DNA of 28,465 bases. Origin: JBHJOF01 sp050330055 (GTDB lineage Bacteria; Pseudomonadota; Alphaproteobacteria; Kiloniellales; JAKSDN01). Location of the stretch: positions 1-28,465 of the forward strand of contig JBHJOF010000044.1 of assembly GCA_050330055.1 (NCBI GenBank), in the 5' to 3' direction. The translations under genes and the position numbers were made by a program. Positions 9,433 through 18,069 of the stretch are shown here, one piece after another (within the stretch, counting starts at the first letter, position 1; each line of letters begins with the position of its first letter). Below the pieces are notes generated by a model. The model did not search any database and was not told where the DNA came from. It was given only the letters and a program-made list of their open reading frames with translations.

Positions 9433-10584
9433 ATGCCCCTGATCAGCGACAGCGCCGAGCTCGCCGCCTTCTGCGAGCGCCAGGCCGAGGCCGAGTTCAT
9501 CGCCGTGGACACCGAGTTCATGCGCGACACCACCTATTGGCCCAAGCTCTGCCTGGTGCAGATCGGCGGGCCCAAGGAGGTGGCGGCGATCGACAGCCTG
9601 GCGCCGGGCATCGATCTGCAGCCGCTCTACGACCTGATGGCCGACTTCCGTTTGCTGAAGGTGTTCCACTCCGGCCGCCAGGACCTGGAGATCTTCTATC
9701 ACCTGACCGGCGCCGTGCCGGAGTCGATCTTCGACACCCAGGTGGCCGCCATGGTCTGCGGCTTCGGCGATTCGGTGAGCTACGAGCAGCTCGCGCGCAA
9801 GCTGGCCGGCGCCAGGATCGACAAGTCATCGCGCTTCGCCGACTGGTCGAAGCGGCCGCTGACCGAGCGCCAGCTCGACTACGCGCTGGCCGACGTGACC
9901 CATCTGCGGCGCATCTTCACGGCGCTGCGCCGCCGCCTGGAGAAGAACGGGAGGAGCGACTGGCTGCAGGACGAGATGGACGTGCTGACCGATCCGCGCA
10001 CCTACGACCTCGAGCCGCGCCAGGCCTGGCGCCGCTTCAAGAGCCGCTCGACCGACCGGCGCTTCCTCGCCGTGCTGCGCGAGCTGGCCGCCTGGCGCGA
10101 GGCCGAGGCGCAGCGCCGCGACGTGCCGCGCAACCGGGTGATACGCGACGAGCAGCTGCTCGACATCGCCGCGCACCAGCCGACCGACGCCGAGGCGCTG
10201 GGCCGCACCCGTGGGCTCAGCCGCGACTTCGCCCAGGGCCGCTGGGGACGCGAGGTGCTGAAGGCGGTGAAGGCCGGCCTCGAGGTGCCGGACAAGGAGC
10301 TGCCCGATGCGCCACCGGCGCAAAAGCTGCCGCAGGGCATCGGCCCCCTGACCGATCTCCTGAAAGTGCTGCTCAAGATGCGCTGCGAGCAGTACGACGT
10401 GGCGCAGAAGCTGGTCGCCAGCGCCGCCGACCTGGAGCTGATCGCCGCCGACGACAAGGCCGACGTGCGCGCCCTCGACGGCTGGCGCTACGAGATCTTC
10501 GGCGCCGACGCCCTGGCGCTGAAGCACGGCAAGCTGGCGCTCAGCGCCAGCCGCCGCAAGGTGAAGGTGGTGCCGCTCGACTGA
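9433..10584 (+). CDS. rnd: Ribonuclease D
   Basis: A 383-residue 3'-to-5' exoribonuclease of the DEDDy class that trims tRNA and other stable RNA 3' ends. ExoI has D26 and E28 (VDTEFMRDTTYWP), ExoII D84 (HSGRQDLEIF), and ExoIII Y150 and D154 (LDYALADVTHL), so all catalytic residues are present. The middle-to-C-terminal part (about 210-290) contains an HRDC domain (LRELAAWREAEAQRRDVPRNRVI), with a second helical region following, matching the usual RNase D architecture. It is transcribed away from aspS, a common alphaproteobacterial neighbour. No strong ribosome-binding site is visible before the ATG, but the start gives the expected family N terminus. Confidence 0.95.
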   Translation: MPLISDSAELAAFCERQAEAEFIAVDTEFMRDTTYWPKLCLVQIGGPKEVAAIDSLAPGIDLQPLYDLMADFRLLKVFHSGRQDLEIFYHLTGAVPESIFDTQVAAMVCGFGDSVSYEQLARKLAGARIDKSSRFADWSKRPLTERQLDYALADVTHLRRIFTALRRRLEKNGRSDWLQDEMDVLTDPRTYDLEPRQAWRRFKSRSTDRRFLAVLRELAAWREAEAQRRDVPRNRVIRDEQLLDIAAHQPTDAEALGRTRGLSRDFAQGRWGREVLKAVKAGLEVPDKELPDAPPAQKLPQGIGPLTDLLKVLLKMRCEQYDVAQKLVASAADLELIAADDKADVRALDGWRYEIFGADALALKHGKLALSASRRKVKVVPLD

Positions 10585-10644
10585 GCGAGGCGCGGCGTGA
10601 GGGATAGCATGGAATACCGGACCTCAAAATCCATGACCCAGCCG

Positions 10645-10781
10645 CCATGCTTCGAGACGCCGCTTCGCGGCTCCTCAGCATGAGGTGGTAGCATGTTGAT
10701 ATAGGACGTTGATATAGAACGCCTTCCTCATCCTGAGGAGCCCGTCGTAGCGTAAGCGAAGGCGGGCGTCTCGAAGGATGG
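10645..10781. repeat. Intergenic palindromic repeat, family C
   Basis: The left arm (10645-10685) has CTTCGAGACGCCGCTTCG and CTCCTCAGCATGAGG. The right arm (10726-10781) is its imperfect reverse complement, CCTCATCCTGAGGAG to GGGCGTCTCGAAGG. This TTCGAGACGC / CTGAGGAG type is common between genes in alphaproteobacteria. The loop contains a 13-bp tandem pair, GTTGATATAGGAC then GTTGATATAGAAC (10695-10720). Confidence 0.85.
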
Positions 10782-10811
10782 GCCATAAGTCTTGGTGTCG
10801 GAGACAGCCCC

Positions 10812-11663
10812 TCAATCCACGTACATCGGTCCCGGCTTGGTATAGAGCTCTTCGTAGTGCACCAGGGCCGGCTCGCCCTGCAGGGGGCAAGGGACGCCGT
10901 CGCGGAACGCCCACTCGCCGCGGTCGCAGTGCTCCAAGATCACGTAGCCGTTGATGTAGAGCCGCCGGTCAATGCTCGAGCGGTTGGGGCCCGAGCCGTG
11001 CAGCGTGTGCACGTGCCACAGCGCCACGTCGCCCAGCTGCATCTCCAGCACCACCGTCCTGTCGACATCGACGCCGAGGCGCAGCAGGTCGGCCTTGTCG
11101 AGCGGTATGTCCATCGAGCGCCGCTCGGGGTCGAATGGCAGCTCGCCCAGGCGGTGGCTGCCGGGGCAGAGCACCATGGCGCCGTTCTCGGCCATCTGCG
11201 GGTCGACGGCGATCGCGGTCTGGATGTAGGAGGCGGCCAGCTCGCGATAGGCCGCGCGCGGGCGGCGCGAGCGCGAGTCCTGGTGGAAGCCGAACTCGGC
11301 CATGGCCGCGCCCGGCGGCTTCCAGTGCATCTGGTTGATGATCTGCTTGAGGTCGCGGCCGATCAGCGGCTCCAGGATCGCGAGCAGGCGCGGGTCGCGC
11401 CGGGCGCGCTCCAGGGTCTCGTCGAGCCAGGCCGGCCACTGCACGTAGCGCACGATGCGCCCGGCCGCAGCGTCGTCGGCCAGGCAGAAGAAGGTGTTGC
11501 GGTCGCGCCAGCTCCGGCCGCGCACCATGGCCTGGGCGTGGATGCGGTCGAAGGCCGCGGCCAGGGCCGCCACCTCGGCCGCGCCGAAGACGGCCGGCAC
11601 GACGGCGTAGCCCTGCTCATGGAACTGCGCTACGTGGTCTGGCAAGTCCTGCTCCCGCATCAT
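10812..11663 (-). CDS. Phytanoyl-CoA dioxygenase (PhyH) family Fe(II)/2-oxoglutarate oxygenase
   Basis: A 283-residue double-stranded beta-helix oxygenase expected to hydroxylate a small molecule using O2, Fe(II) and 2-oxoglutarate. The metal triad is H127 and D129 (GFHQDSRSRRP) with distal H222 (LHGSGPNRSS). R233/R234 soon after are candidates for 2-oxoglutarate binding. MHWKPPGAAMAEFGFHQD and VLCPGSHRLGELPF are typical of PhyH proteins. Substrates in this family range from acyl-CoAs to ectoine, and nothing here fixes which applies. It lies alone between rnd and the ppk-ppx operon, genes often close together in alphaproteobacteria, with a family C repeat on one side, so it may be a local insertion. 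A second, different PhyH protein lies at 26046. Confidence 0.88.
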   Translation of the reverse strand: MMREQDLPDHVAQFHEQGYAVVPAVFGAAEVAALAAAFDRIHAQAMVRGRSWRDRNTFFCLADDAAAGRIVRYVQWPAWLDETLERARRDPRLLAILEPLIGRDLKQIINQMHWKPPGAAMAEFGFHQDSRSRRPRAAYRELAASYIQTAIAVDPQMAENGAMVLCPGSHRLGELPFDPERRSMDIPLDKADLLRLGVDVDRTVVLEMQLGDVALWHVHTLHGSGPNRSSIDRRLYINGYVILEHCDRGEWAFRDGVPCPLQGEPALVHYEELYTKPGPMYVD

Positions 11664-11677
11664 GACAACCGGGCATC

Positions 11678-13228
11678 CTAGCCGTCGACGATTGCGCTCT
11701 GCTTAACGCCGATGGCCGACGCCAAGGCGGCGAAACGGCGTTCGACCGCCTCGCCGTGCGGCACCGAGCGGTCGCCCGGCAGCCGCAGGCGCAGGGCGCC
11801 CTCTTCCAGCTCCAGCGCGGTCTTGTGCAGCAACTCGCGGGTGCCGGCCGAGAGCGTGAAAGCGAGCCGAACGGCCAGGCCCAGGATGCGGGCCCGCTTG
11901 CGGTTCTTGCCGGTGATCACGGCGATGGCCTTGTCGACGTCGACGTCCTCGGGGCCGCCGCCGTAGCGGGTGAAGACGGCGAAGGCGATGAAGGCCCGGC
12001 CCGGATGATCGATGCCGCTGAAGGGATGGTGCAGGATGCGGGTCAGCGCGTGCGTCGCCCGATAGTCGGGATGCTCGCGCCAGGCGATGTCCGACAGGAG
12101 GCAGGTGGCCTTGCGCAGGCGGCGCCAGGGCTCCTTCTCGTCCGGAAAGAGCGGGTCGGTCCAGGCGCTCAGCTCGTCGCCGATGTCGCCGAAGCGGCCC
12201 TCGCGGATGGCGAAGTCGGTGACCGTCTCGATCAGCGGGTCCTTGGCGCGCTCCTGCTCCGGCAGCAGGTCGAAGAGGAAGCCCTCCCGCAGGCCGAAGG
12301 ACGACCAGACCACCTGCCTGGGGCGCGACAGGGCCAGGACCCGGCTCAACAGCAGCGCGGCATAGGGGATGGTCTCGACCCGGCGCCGCGTCACTCTGGT
12401 CATCTTGGCCAGCGAACGCCGTCCGAGCTGGCCCAGGACGTCGAGCGTCTTCTCCGCTTCCGCCCGCTCCAATGTGTAGCCGTGGATCACGTGCAGCGGA
12501 TAGTGCACCTGGCTCATGTGGATGCGGGCAAGGGCGCGCCAGGCGCCGCCGACCGCATAGAAGCTGCGGCCGCGCTGCTGCTCCGTCAGCCAGCCGATGG
12601 TGGCAAGCTGGCGGTCGATCTCGGCCCGCGCCGCCGCCAGGTCACCCTTGGCCAGGTCGATGAGCCGCAAGGGCCCGAGACTGAGGGTGGTCGAGGCGCC
12701 GAGGCGGCCTTCATTCAACTCGACCAGCTCCAGGCTGCCGCCGCCGAGATCGCCCATCAAGCCGTCGGCTTCCGGCGTGCCGGCCAGGACGCCGAGCGCC
12801 GAGATACGCGCCTCCTCCTCGCCGCTCAGCACGCGCACCGTCTGGCCGCAACGGCGCTCCACCTCGGCGATGAAGTCGGGGCCGTTCTCCGCCTCGCGCA
12901 CTGCCGCGGTCGCCAGCAGGTCGAGCCGGTTGGCGCCCATGGCGCGGGCCATGTAGGAGAAGCGCGCCAGGTTGGGCAAGGCGAGTTGAACGCCATCCTC
13001 GGACAGCCGGCCGCTCGGCATCAGGCCACGCCCCAGTCCGCAGATCACCTTCTCGTTGAACAGCGGCAAGGGCGACCGTCGCAAACCCTCGAAGACCACC
13101 AGGCGGATCGAGTTCGAGCCTATGTCGATAACGGCAAGCCGCCGCGCGTCCGGCTGCCCAGCGGAGCTGGGAGCCGGCGCCTGCTGCGGCAGGACCTCGG
13201 TCCCGCGCTCGGCTGCGCTCTCGGGCAT
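11678..13228 (-). CDS. ppx: Exopolyphosphatase, Ppx/GppA family
   Basis: A 516-residue enzyme that releases phosphate from the ends of polyphosphate (and, for some members, hydrolyses pppGpp). The ASKHA fold starts at residue 31 with LAVIDIGSNSIRLVVFEG. Second-lobe motifs are LSGEEEARIS (catalytic acidic residues around E137-E139) and DLGGGSLELVEL (160-170). The C-terminal part, roughly 315-516, is a helical HD-like region as in long Ppx proteins. Residues 1-30 are a low-complexity extension. The ATG lies five bases after the ppk stop on the same strand, so ppk-ppx forms an operon for opposite directions of polyphosphate turnover. Confidence 0.94.
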   Translation of the reverse strand: MPESAAERGTEVLPQQAPAPSSAGQPDARRLAVIDIGSNSIRLVVFEGLRRSPLPLFNEKVICGLGRGLMPSGRLSEDGVQLALPNLARFSYMARAMGANRLDLLATAAVREAENGPDFIAEVERRCGQTVRVLSGEEEARISALGVLAGTPEADGLMGDLGGGSLELVELNEGRLGASTTLSLGPLRLIDLAKGDLAAARAEIDRQLATIGWLTEQQRGRSFYAVGGAWRALARIHMSQVHYPLHVIHGYTLERAEAEKTLDVLGQLGRRSLAKMTRVTRRRVETIPYAALLLSRVLALSRPRQVVWSSFGLREGFLFDLLPEQERAKDPLIETVTDFAIREGRFGDIGDELSAWTDPLFPDEKEPWRRLRKATCLLSDIAWREHPDYRATHALTRILHHPFSGIDHPGRAFIAFAVFTRYGGGPEDVDVDKAIAVITGKNRKRARILGLAVRLAFTLSAGTRELLHKTALELEEGALRLRLPGDRSVPHGEAVERRFAALASAIGVKQSAIVDG

Positions 13229-13233
13229 TCCCG

Positions 13234-15516
13234 TCAGGATGCTACGCGTGACGAGCGTTTTCCAGGCTTTGAATTCCGGAGCGCCGAGCCTCGCCCGGAG
13301 AGGCTGGGGTTGGTCATGAAGTAGATATGGGCGCTCAGCGCGTTCTCTCCAGCCGGCGCATGGCGATAAGAGCCGTCGGGCGCCATGATCCAGCTCTGTG
13401 CCTGGTCCTTCAGGTTGGTGATCATGATCTGGTCGAGGATCTGCTGGTGCACCGTCGGGTTCTCGATCGGCACCAGGGTCTCGACCCGCCGGTCCAGGTT
13501 GCGCGGCATCCAGTCGGCCGAGGAGATGAAGACCTTGGCACCACGCGAGGGCAGCCCCTGCCCGGCACCGAAGCAGACGATGCGGCTGTGCTCCAGATAG
13601 CGGCCGATGATGCTCTTCACCTTGATGGTCTCGGACAGCCCGGGGACGCCCGGCCGCAGGCAGCAGACGCCGCGGATCACCAGCTCGATCTTCACGCCGG
13701 CCTGCGAGGCGCGATAGAGCGCGTCGATGATCTCGCCGTCGACCAGCGAGTTGAGCTTGGCCCAGATCGCCGCCGGGCGGCCGGTCTTGGCGTGCTTGAT
13801 CTCGTCGTCGATCAGCGACAGCAGGGTCGGCCGCAGATTGATCGGGGACAGCGCCAGCTTCTCCATCTTGGCCGGGCGGGCGTAACCGGTCATGTAGTTG
13901 AAGACCCGCGCCGCGTCGCGGCAGAGCGCCGGATCACAGGTGAAGAAAGACAGGTCCGTATAGATCTTGGCGGTGATCGGATGATAGTTGCCGGTGCCGA
14001 AGTGGCAATAGGTCCGCAGGTTCTTGCCTTCGCGGCGCACCACCATCGAGACCTTGGCGTGGGTCTTGAGGCGGATGAAGCCATAGACCACCTGCACGCC
14101 GGCGCGCTCCAGGTTGCGCGCCCAGCGGATGTTGCGCTCCTCGTCGAAGCGCGCCTTGAGCTCGACCAGGGCGGTGACCGACTTGCCGGCCTCGGCCGCC
14201 TCGGTCAGCGCCCGCAAGACTGGAGAGTCCTCCGAGGTGCGGTAGAGCGTCTGCTTGATCGCCACCACCGCCGGATCGCGCGCGGCCTGGAGGATGAACT
14301 GCGCCACCACGTCGAAGCTCTCGTAGGGATGATGCACGACGATGTCCTTGGCACGGATCGCCGCGAAGCAGTCGCCGGCATAGTCGCGGATGCGCTCCGG
14401 GAAGCGCGGCGTGTAGGTCGGATAGAGCAGGTCCGGCCGGTCGTCGACGATGAGCTGCTTGGTGTCGACCAGGCCCAGCAGACCACCAAGCGAGAAGACG
14501 TCGCCGGGTGAGGCGTCGAGCTCGCGCAGCAGAAAGTCGCGCAGCCCGGACGGCATGGCATCGTCCACCGTGAGCCGGATCACCGACCCGCGGCGCCGGC
14601 GCTTCAGCGCGGTTTCGAACACCCGCACCAGGTCCTCGGCCTCCTCCTCGATCTCCATGTCGCTGTCGCGCAGCACGCGGAAATAGCCGAGGTCGCTCAC
14701 CTCGAAGCCCGGGAAGAGCTGGTCGAGATGCAGGCGGATCACCTGTTCCAGCCGGATGAAGCGGATCGCCGGGCCCGGCAGGCGGATGAAGCGCTCGAGT
14801 TGGTTGGACAGGGGAATGAGACCGTTCAGCGCCTCGCCGTCCTCCGGCCGGAAAAGGTCCAGCACCATGGCGAATCCAAGGTTCGGCAGGAAGGGAAAGG
14901 GATGCGTCGGGTCGATGGCGATCGGCGTCAGGACCGGGAAGATCTCGTCGGTGAAGTAGTCGCCGAGCCAGTCGCGTTCCTCCTCGGTCAGCTCCTCCAT
15001 GGTCAGCACGGCAATGTCGACGGCGCGCAGCTCCTCGCGCAGGCTGCGCCAGCACACGCGCTGCGCCCGCATCAACTCGGCGGCGCGGCTGTTGATCGCG
15101 GCGAGCTGCTGCGCCGGGGTCAGGCCCTCCTGGCTCGGCGTGGTGACGCCGGCCTCGACCTGGCCCTTCAGGCCGGCCACGCGGACCATGTAGAACTCGT
15201 CGAGGTTGCTGGCCGAGATGGACAGGAAGCGGACCCGTTCGAGCAGCGGATTGTGCGGATTCTCCGCCTCGCTCAGGACGCGCTCGTTGAAAGCCAGCCA
15301 GGAAAGCTCGCGGTTGATGAAGCGGCCCGGCGACTGCAGGTCGATCGCCGGCGCGCAGGGAATTTCTCCTTTGGGCGTCTCACTCTTGTCGGGCCTGGTC
15401 TTGTCGGCGGACTTCTCGGCGCGGCTGGGCAGCGCAACCACGGACGCCTCCCCGGCGGCCTCTGGGCCTGCCTCGGGGACTTCTTCCGCTTCGGGGACCT
15501 CTTCGGATCGCTTCAT
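13234..15516 (-). CDS. ppk1: Polyphosphate kinase 1
   Basis: A 760-residue enzyme that polymerises ATP gamma-phosphate into polyphosphate, often membrane-associated. N-terminal domain motifs FINRELSWLAFNERVL (66-81) and LSISASNLDEFYMVRVAGL are diagnostic. The phospholipase-D-like catalytic domains carry H486 (RLKTHAKVSM), the likely autophosphorylated histidine, and H643 (YLEHSRIVCF); their spacing of 157 equals that between the E. coli residues as I recall them. The first ~60 residues form a low-complexity acidic extension with the near-repeat EVPEAEEVPEAGPEA. The protein is otherwise complete. First gene of the ppk-ppx operon and divergent from the SixA-like phosphatase gene. No convincing Pho box was found upstream. 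Confidence 0.96.
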   Translation of the reverse strand: MKRSEEVPEAEEVPEAGPEAAGEASVVALPSRAEKSADKTRPDKSETPKGEIPCAPAIDLQSPGRFINRELSWLAFNERVLSEAENPHNPLLERVRFLSISASNLDEFYMVRVAGLKGQVEAGVTTPSQEGLTPAQQLAAINSRAAELMRAQRVCWRSLREELRAVDIAVLTMEELTEEERDWLGDYFTDEIFPVLTPIAIDPTHPFPFLPNLGFAMVLDLFRPEDGEALNGLIPLSNQLERFIRLPGPAIRFIRLEQVIRLHLDQLFPGFEVSDLGYFRVLRDSDMEIEEEAEDLVRVFETALKRRRRGSVIRLTVDDAMPSGLRDFLLRELDASPGDVFSLGGLLGLVDTKQLIVDDRPDLLYPTYTPRFPERIRDYAGDCFAAIRAKDIVVHHPYESFDVVAQFILQAARDPAVVAIKQTLYRTSEDSPVLRALTEAAEAGKSVTALVELKARFDEERNIRWARNLERAGVQVVYGFIRLKTHAKVSMVVRREGKNLRTYCHFGTGNYHPITAKIYTDLSFFTCDPALCRDAARVFNYMTGYARPAKMEKLALSPINLRPTLLSLIDDEIKHAKTGRPAAIWAKLNSLVDGEIIDALYRASQAGVKIELVIRGVCCLRPGVPGLSETIKVKSIIGRYLEHSRIVCFGAGQGLPSRGAKVFISSADWMPRNLDRRVETLVPIENPTVHQQILDQIMITNLKDQAQSWIMAPDGSYRHAPAGENALSAHIYFMTNPSLSGRGSALRNSKPGKRSSRVAS

Positions 15517-15647
15517 CGGCCCGGTACCAGGACATACAGTCTAGGGAACTGACAGCAGAAAATCATGACAACTATATTAAACTACAGAGACTTGCACCAC
15601 GCCCTTTGCAGCTTGCTTTGACCGGCCAGGCGGCCAAGAGTGGCCTT

Positions 15648-16163
15648 ATGAAGACGCTCTACCTGCTACGCCACGCCAAGTCGAGCTGGGCCGACGATGC
15701 CCTGGCGGACGCCGAGCGCCCGCTCAACCGGCGGGGCGAACAGGCTGCTCCGCGTATGGGAGCATATATGCACGACAAGGGCTGGCGGCCAGACTTGGTG
15801 CTCTGCTCGAGCGCGGTGCGGGCGCAGCAGACCTGGGCCCTGGTGGCCGCTCAGCTCGGCCCGGAGCTGCCGGTCAAGCACCTGAAGAGCCTCTATCTGG
15901 CGGCGCCCAGCCGGCTTCTGGACGTGATCCATCGCCAGCCCGATGGAGTCGGCGCCCTGCTGCTGGTCGGCCACAACCCGGGCCTCGAGCGCCTGGCCGG
16001 CCTGCTCGCCGGGCCGGGTTCGAGGAAGAGAGCACTGGCGGCCTTCCACGACAAGTTCCCGACCGCCGCCCTGGCCGTCCTGACGTTCGAGACCGAGCGC
16101 TGGGCCGATGCCGGCGAAGGCGGCGGCCGCCTCACCCACTTCGTGACGCCGCGCGAGCTGTAG
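15648..16163 (+). CDS. SixA-like histidine phosphatase
   Basis: A 171-residue protein of the histidine phosphatase superfamily. The catalytic RHG-type motif is LYLLRHAKSSW with R8 and phospho-accepting H9; R58 in CSSAVRAQQT and H109 in LLVGHNPGLE complete the phosphate pocket. The small size and RHAKSSW signature fit SixA, which removes phosphate from phosphohistidine proteins, but sugar- or nucleotide-phosphate substrates are possible. The ATG at 15648 is preferred over an upstream in-frame TTG at 15606, because the family N terminus begins directly at MKTLYLLRHA. Divergent from ppk and convergent with the solute-binding protein gene, with family B repeats between. Confidence 0.88.
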   Translation: MKTLYLLRHAKSSWADDALADAERPLNRRGEQAAPRMGAYMHDKGWRPDLVLCSSAVRAQQTWALVAAQLGPELPVKHLKSLYLAAPSRLLDVIHRQPDGVGALLLVGHNPGLERLAGLLAGPGSRKRALAAFHDKFPTAALAVLTFETERWADAGEGGGRLTHFVTPREL

Positions 16164-16180
16164 CCACGACCGTGCAAAGC

Positions 16181-16356
16181 GGGGCCGTCCCCGCTGGAAG
16201 TCGGGGACAGGCCCCTCCGCTTCGCTCCGGGTACAGTCCCCTCGTGCGGCCAAGCCGACGCTGCATCCGCCGGAGGGGACTGTACCCGAAGGGGACTGTC
16301 CCCGGGCAGCATCGGGGACAGGCCCCTCCGCTTCGCTTCGGGTACAGTCCCCTCGG
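16181..16356. repeat. Intergenic palindromic repeat, family B, tandem copies
   Basis: Two near-identical direct copies of about 43 bp (16202-16244 and 16314-16356) beginning GGGGACAGGCCCCTCC and ending GGGTACAGTCCCCTCG differ by one base; an inverted GGGGACTGTACCC / GGGGACTGTCCCC segment lies between them. The array fills the gap between two convergent genes and could fold into strong bidirectional terminators. Confidence 0.85.
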
Positions 16357-16360
16357 CGCG

Positions 16361-18016
16361 CTAGGCTTCGATCGCCAGCTGCTCGCCGAAGATGTAGCTG
16401 GTCGGGTGCATCTCGAAGCCCTTGATCCGGCTGTCGTAGGCGGTGAAGACCGAGCGCCAGAGCGGCTGCACGATGGGCCCGTCCTCCTGCATCAGGGCCT
16501 CGATCTCAGCCAGGACCTTGCGCCGCTCTTCGACGTCGAGCAGGCCCTCGGCGTGGGTCAGCAACTCGTCGAACTTCGGATTGGAGTAGGCCGACTCGTT
16601 CCAGGGCACGCCGGTGCGGTAGGCCAGCGCCAGCACCATGACGCCGAGCGGGCGGTGCGTCCAGTTGGTCATGCCGAAGGGCACCTTGTCCCAGACCTCC
16701 CAGTACTGGGCGCCGGGCATGACGTTGATCTTCGCCCGGATGCCGGCCTCGCGCCACTGCTCGACCATGGTCTGGACAGCGGCGACCTCCCAGTCCTCGT
16801 CCGAGTTCGAAGCGATCTCGATGTCGATGCCGTTCGGATGGCCGGCCTCGGCGAGCAGCGCCCCGGCCGCCTCCACGTCGCGCGTCATTGGCGGCAGCTT
16901 GGCGTACTCGGGATGGATCGGGCAGACGTGATGGTGCTCGCCCGGCACGCCCAGGTCGCGCATGGCGATCCGCAGCACGGCGGCCGAATCGGTTGCCAGG
17001 CGCAGCGCCTTGCGCACCCGCGGGTCGTCGAAAGGCTTCTCGGTAACCCGCGTGCGGGCGACCGCGGTCTGCGCCGTCGCCGCCTCGTAGAGGGTCACGT
17101 GCTTGATCGCCTTGACCGCGTCGAGGATCGGCACCTGCGCCTCGTAAAGCCCATCAACCTGCCTGGAGGCGAGCGCCGCCACGCCGGCCGAGGAGTCATC
17201 GCCCAGGTCAAGGAACACCAAGCTATCGAGATAGGGCCCCTCGCCCAAGTAGTCGCCGCGCGCCTTCAGTACCGCCTTCTCGCCGACCGCGTAGTCGGTC
17301 ATCTCGAAAGCGCCGGTGCCGTTCGAGCCGGTCTTGAAGACGCCGCCCTCCTCCGGGTCGAGAATGTGCATGGGGTAGTGGAAGAGATGCTCCGGCACCG
17401 CGAGCTGCGCGGCCTTGCAGTTAAGCCGGAAAGTGTGGTCGTCGACCTTCTCGATGGCGTTGGCGTCCCACAGCTCGACCGTATCCTCACCGTCCTTCTG
17501 TACGCTATTCAGCATGTAGCCGGTCATCAGGCCGATCATCGACGAGCCGGTCGCCGGGTCGAGCACGTGCTGCAGGTTCCAGATCACGTCGTCCGCGGTA
17601 AAGGCGCGGCCGCTGCGCCACTTGACGTCCTTGCGCAGGCGGAAGGTCCAGGTGCGCAGGTCGTCGCTCGCCTCCCAGCTCTCGGCCAAATAGGGGCGCG
17701 TGACGTTGTCGTGGCCGGTGCGGGTGACGTACTCGCAGACTTGGCGCGTGATGTCGCTCTCGAACCAGCTGTAGGTGTGCGGATTGGTCAGGTCGAGCAC
17801 GCGCATGCCGATGCGGATGGTGCCGCCCTTCGGCATCGCGGCCCTGGCGGGCGCTACGAACTGCTCGCCCGTCACCTTGCCGGCAAAGACATAGGCCGCG
17901 CCGGCCGAGAGGCCGAGCAGCGTCGCGGTGCGCAGGAACTCGCGGCGGTCGCAGCGGCCGTCGACGAGTTGCTGCTTCAGCTTCGGGATGTAGGGGTGTT
18001 CTCTCTCATCGCTCAT
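16361..18016 (-). CDS. ABC transporter solute-binding protein, family 5 (DppA/OppA type), Tat-exported
   Basis: A 551-residue periplasmic binding protein. A twin-arginine signal is visible: DRREFLRTATLLGLSAG with R24-R25 and a hydrophobic stretch to about 45, cleaved perhaps near ARAAMP. The mature part shows family 5 features: GGTIRIGM, YLAESWEASDDLRTWTFRLRKDVKWRSG and FTADDVIWNLQHVLDP. This family captures peptides, nickel chelates, opines and small amines for ABC uptake. No permease or ATPase gene is in the window, so it is an orphan here. An AGGGAG sits about 11 bases before the ATG. It starts 53 bp after the dehydrogenase-like gene on the same strand, suggesting co-transcription and that it may bind the dehydrogenase substrate. 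Confidence 0.92.
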   Translation of the reverse strand: MSDEREHPYIPKLKQQLVDGRCDRREFLRTATLLGLSAGAAYVFAGKVTGEQFVAPARAAMPKGGTIRIGMRVLDLTNPHTYSWFESDITRQVCEYVTRTGHDNVTRPYLAESWEASDDLRTWTFRLRKDVKWRSGRAFTADDVIWNLQHVLDPATGSSMIGLMTGYMLNSVQKDGEDTVELWDANAIEKVDDHTFRLNCKAAQLAVPEHLFHYPMHILDPEEGGVFKTGSNGTGAFEMTDYAVGEKAVLKARGDYLGEGPYLDSLVFLDLGDDSSAGVAALASRQVDGLYEAQVPILDAVKAIKHVTLYEAATAQTAVARTRVTEKPFDDPRVRKALRLATDSAAVLRIAMRDLGVPGEHHHVCPIHPEYAKLPPMTRDVEAAGALLAEAGHPNGIDIEIASNSDEDWEVAAVQTMVEQWREAGIRAKINVMPGAQYWEVWDKVPFGMTNWTHRPLGVMVLALAYRTGVPWNESAYSNPKFDELLTHAEGLLDVEERRKVLAEIEALMQEDGPIVQPLWRSVFTAYDSRIKGFEMHPTSYIFGEQLAIEA

Positions 18017-18069
18017 TGTGGTGGCTCCCTGGTGTGCGCCGATTTATCCTTATATTTCAATTAGATATG

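Noticed and set aside
15540..15580. Possible Pho box upstream of ppk (two TGTCA elements)
   Set aside because: The two TGTCA elements are 16 bases apart rather than the 11 needed for a Pho box.
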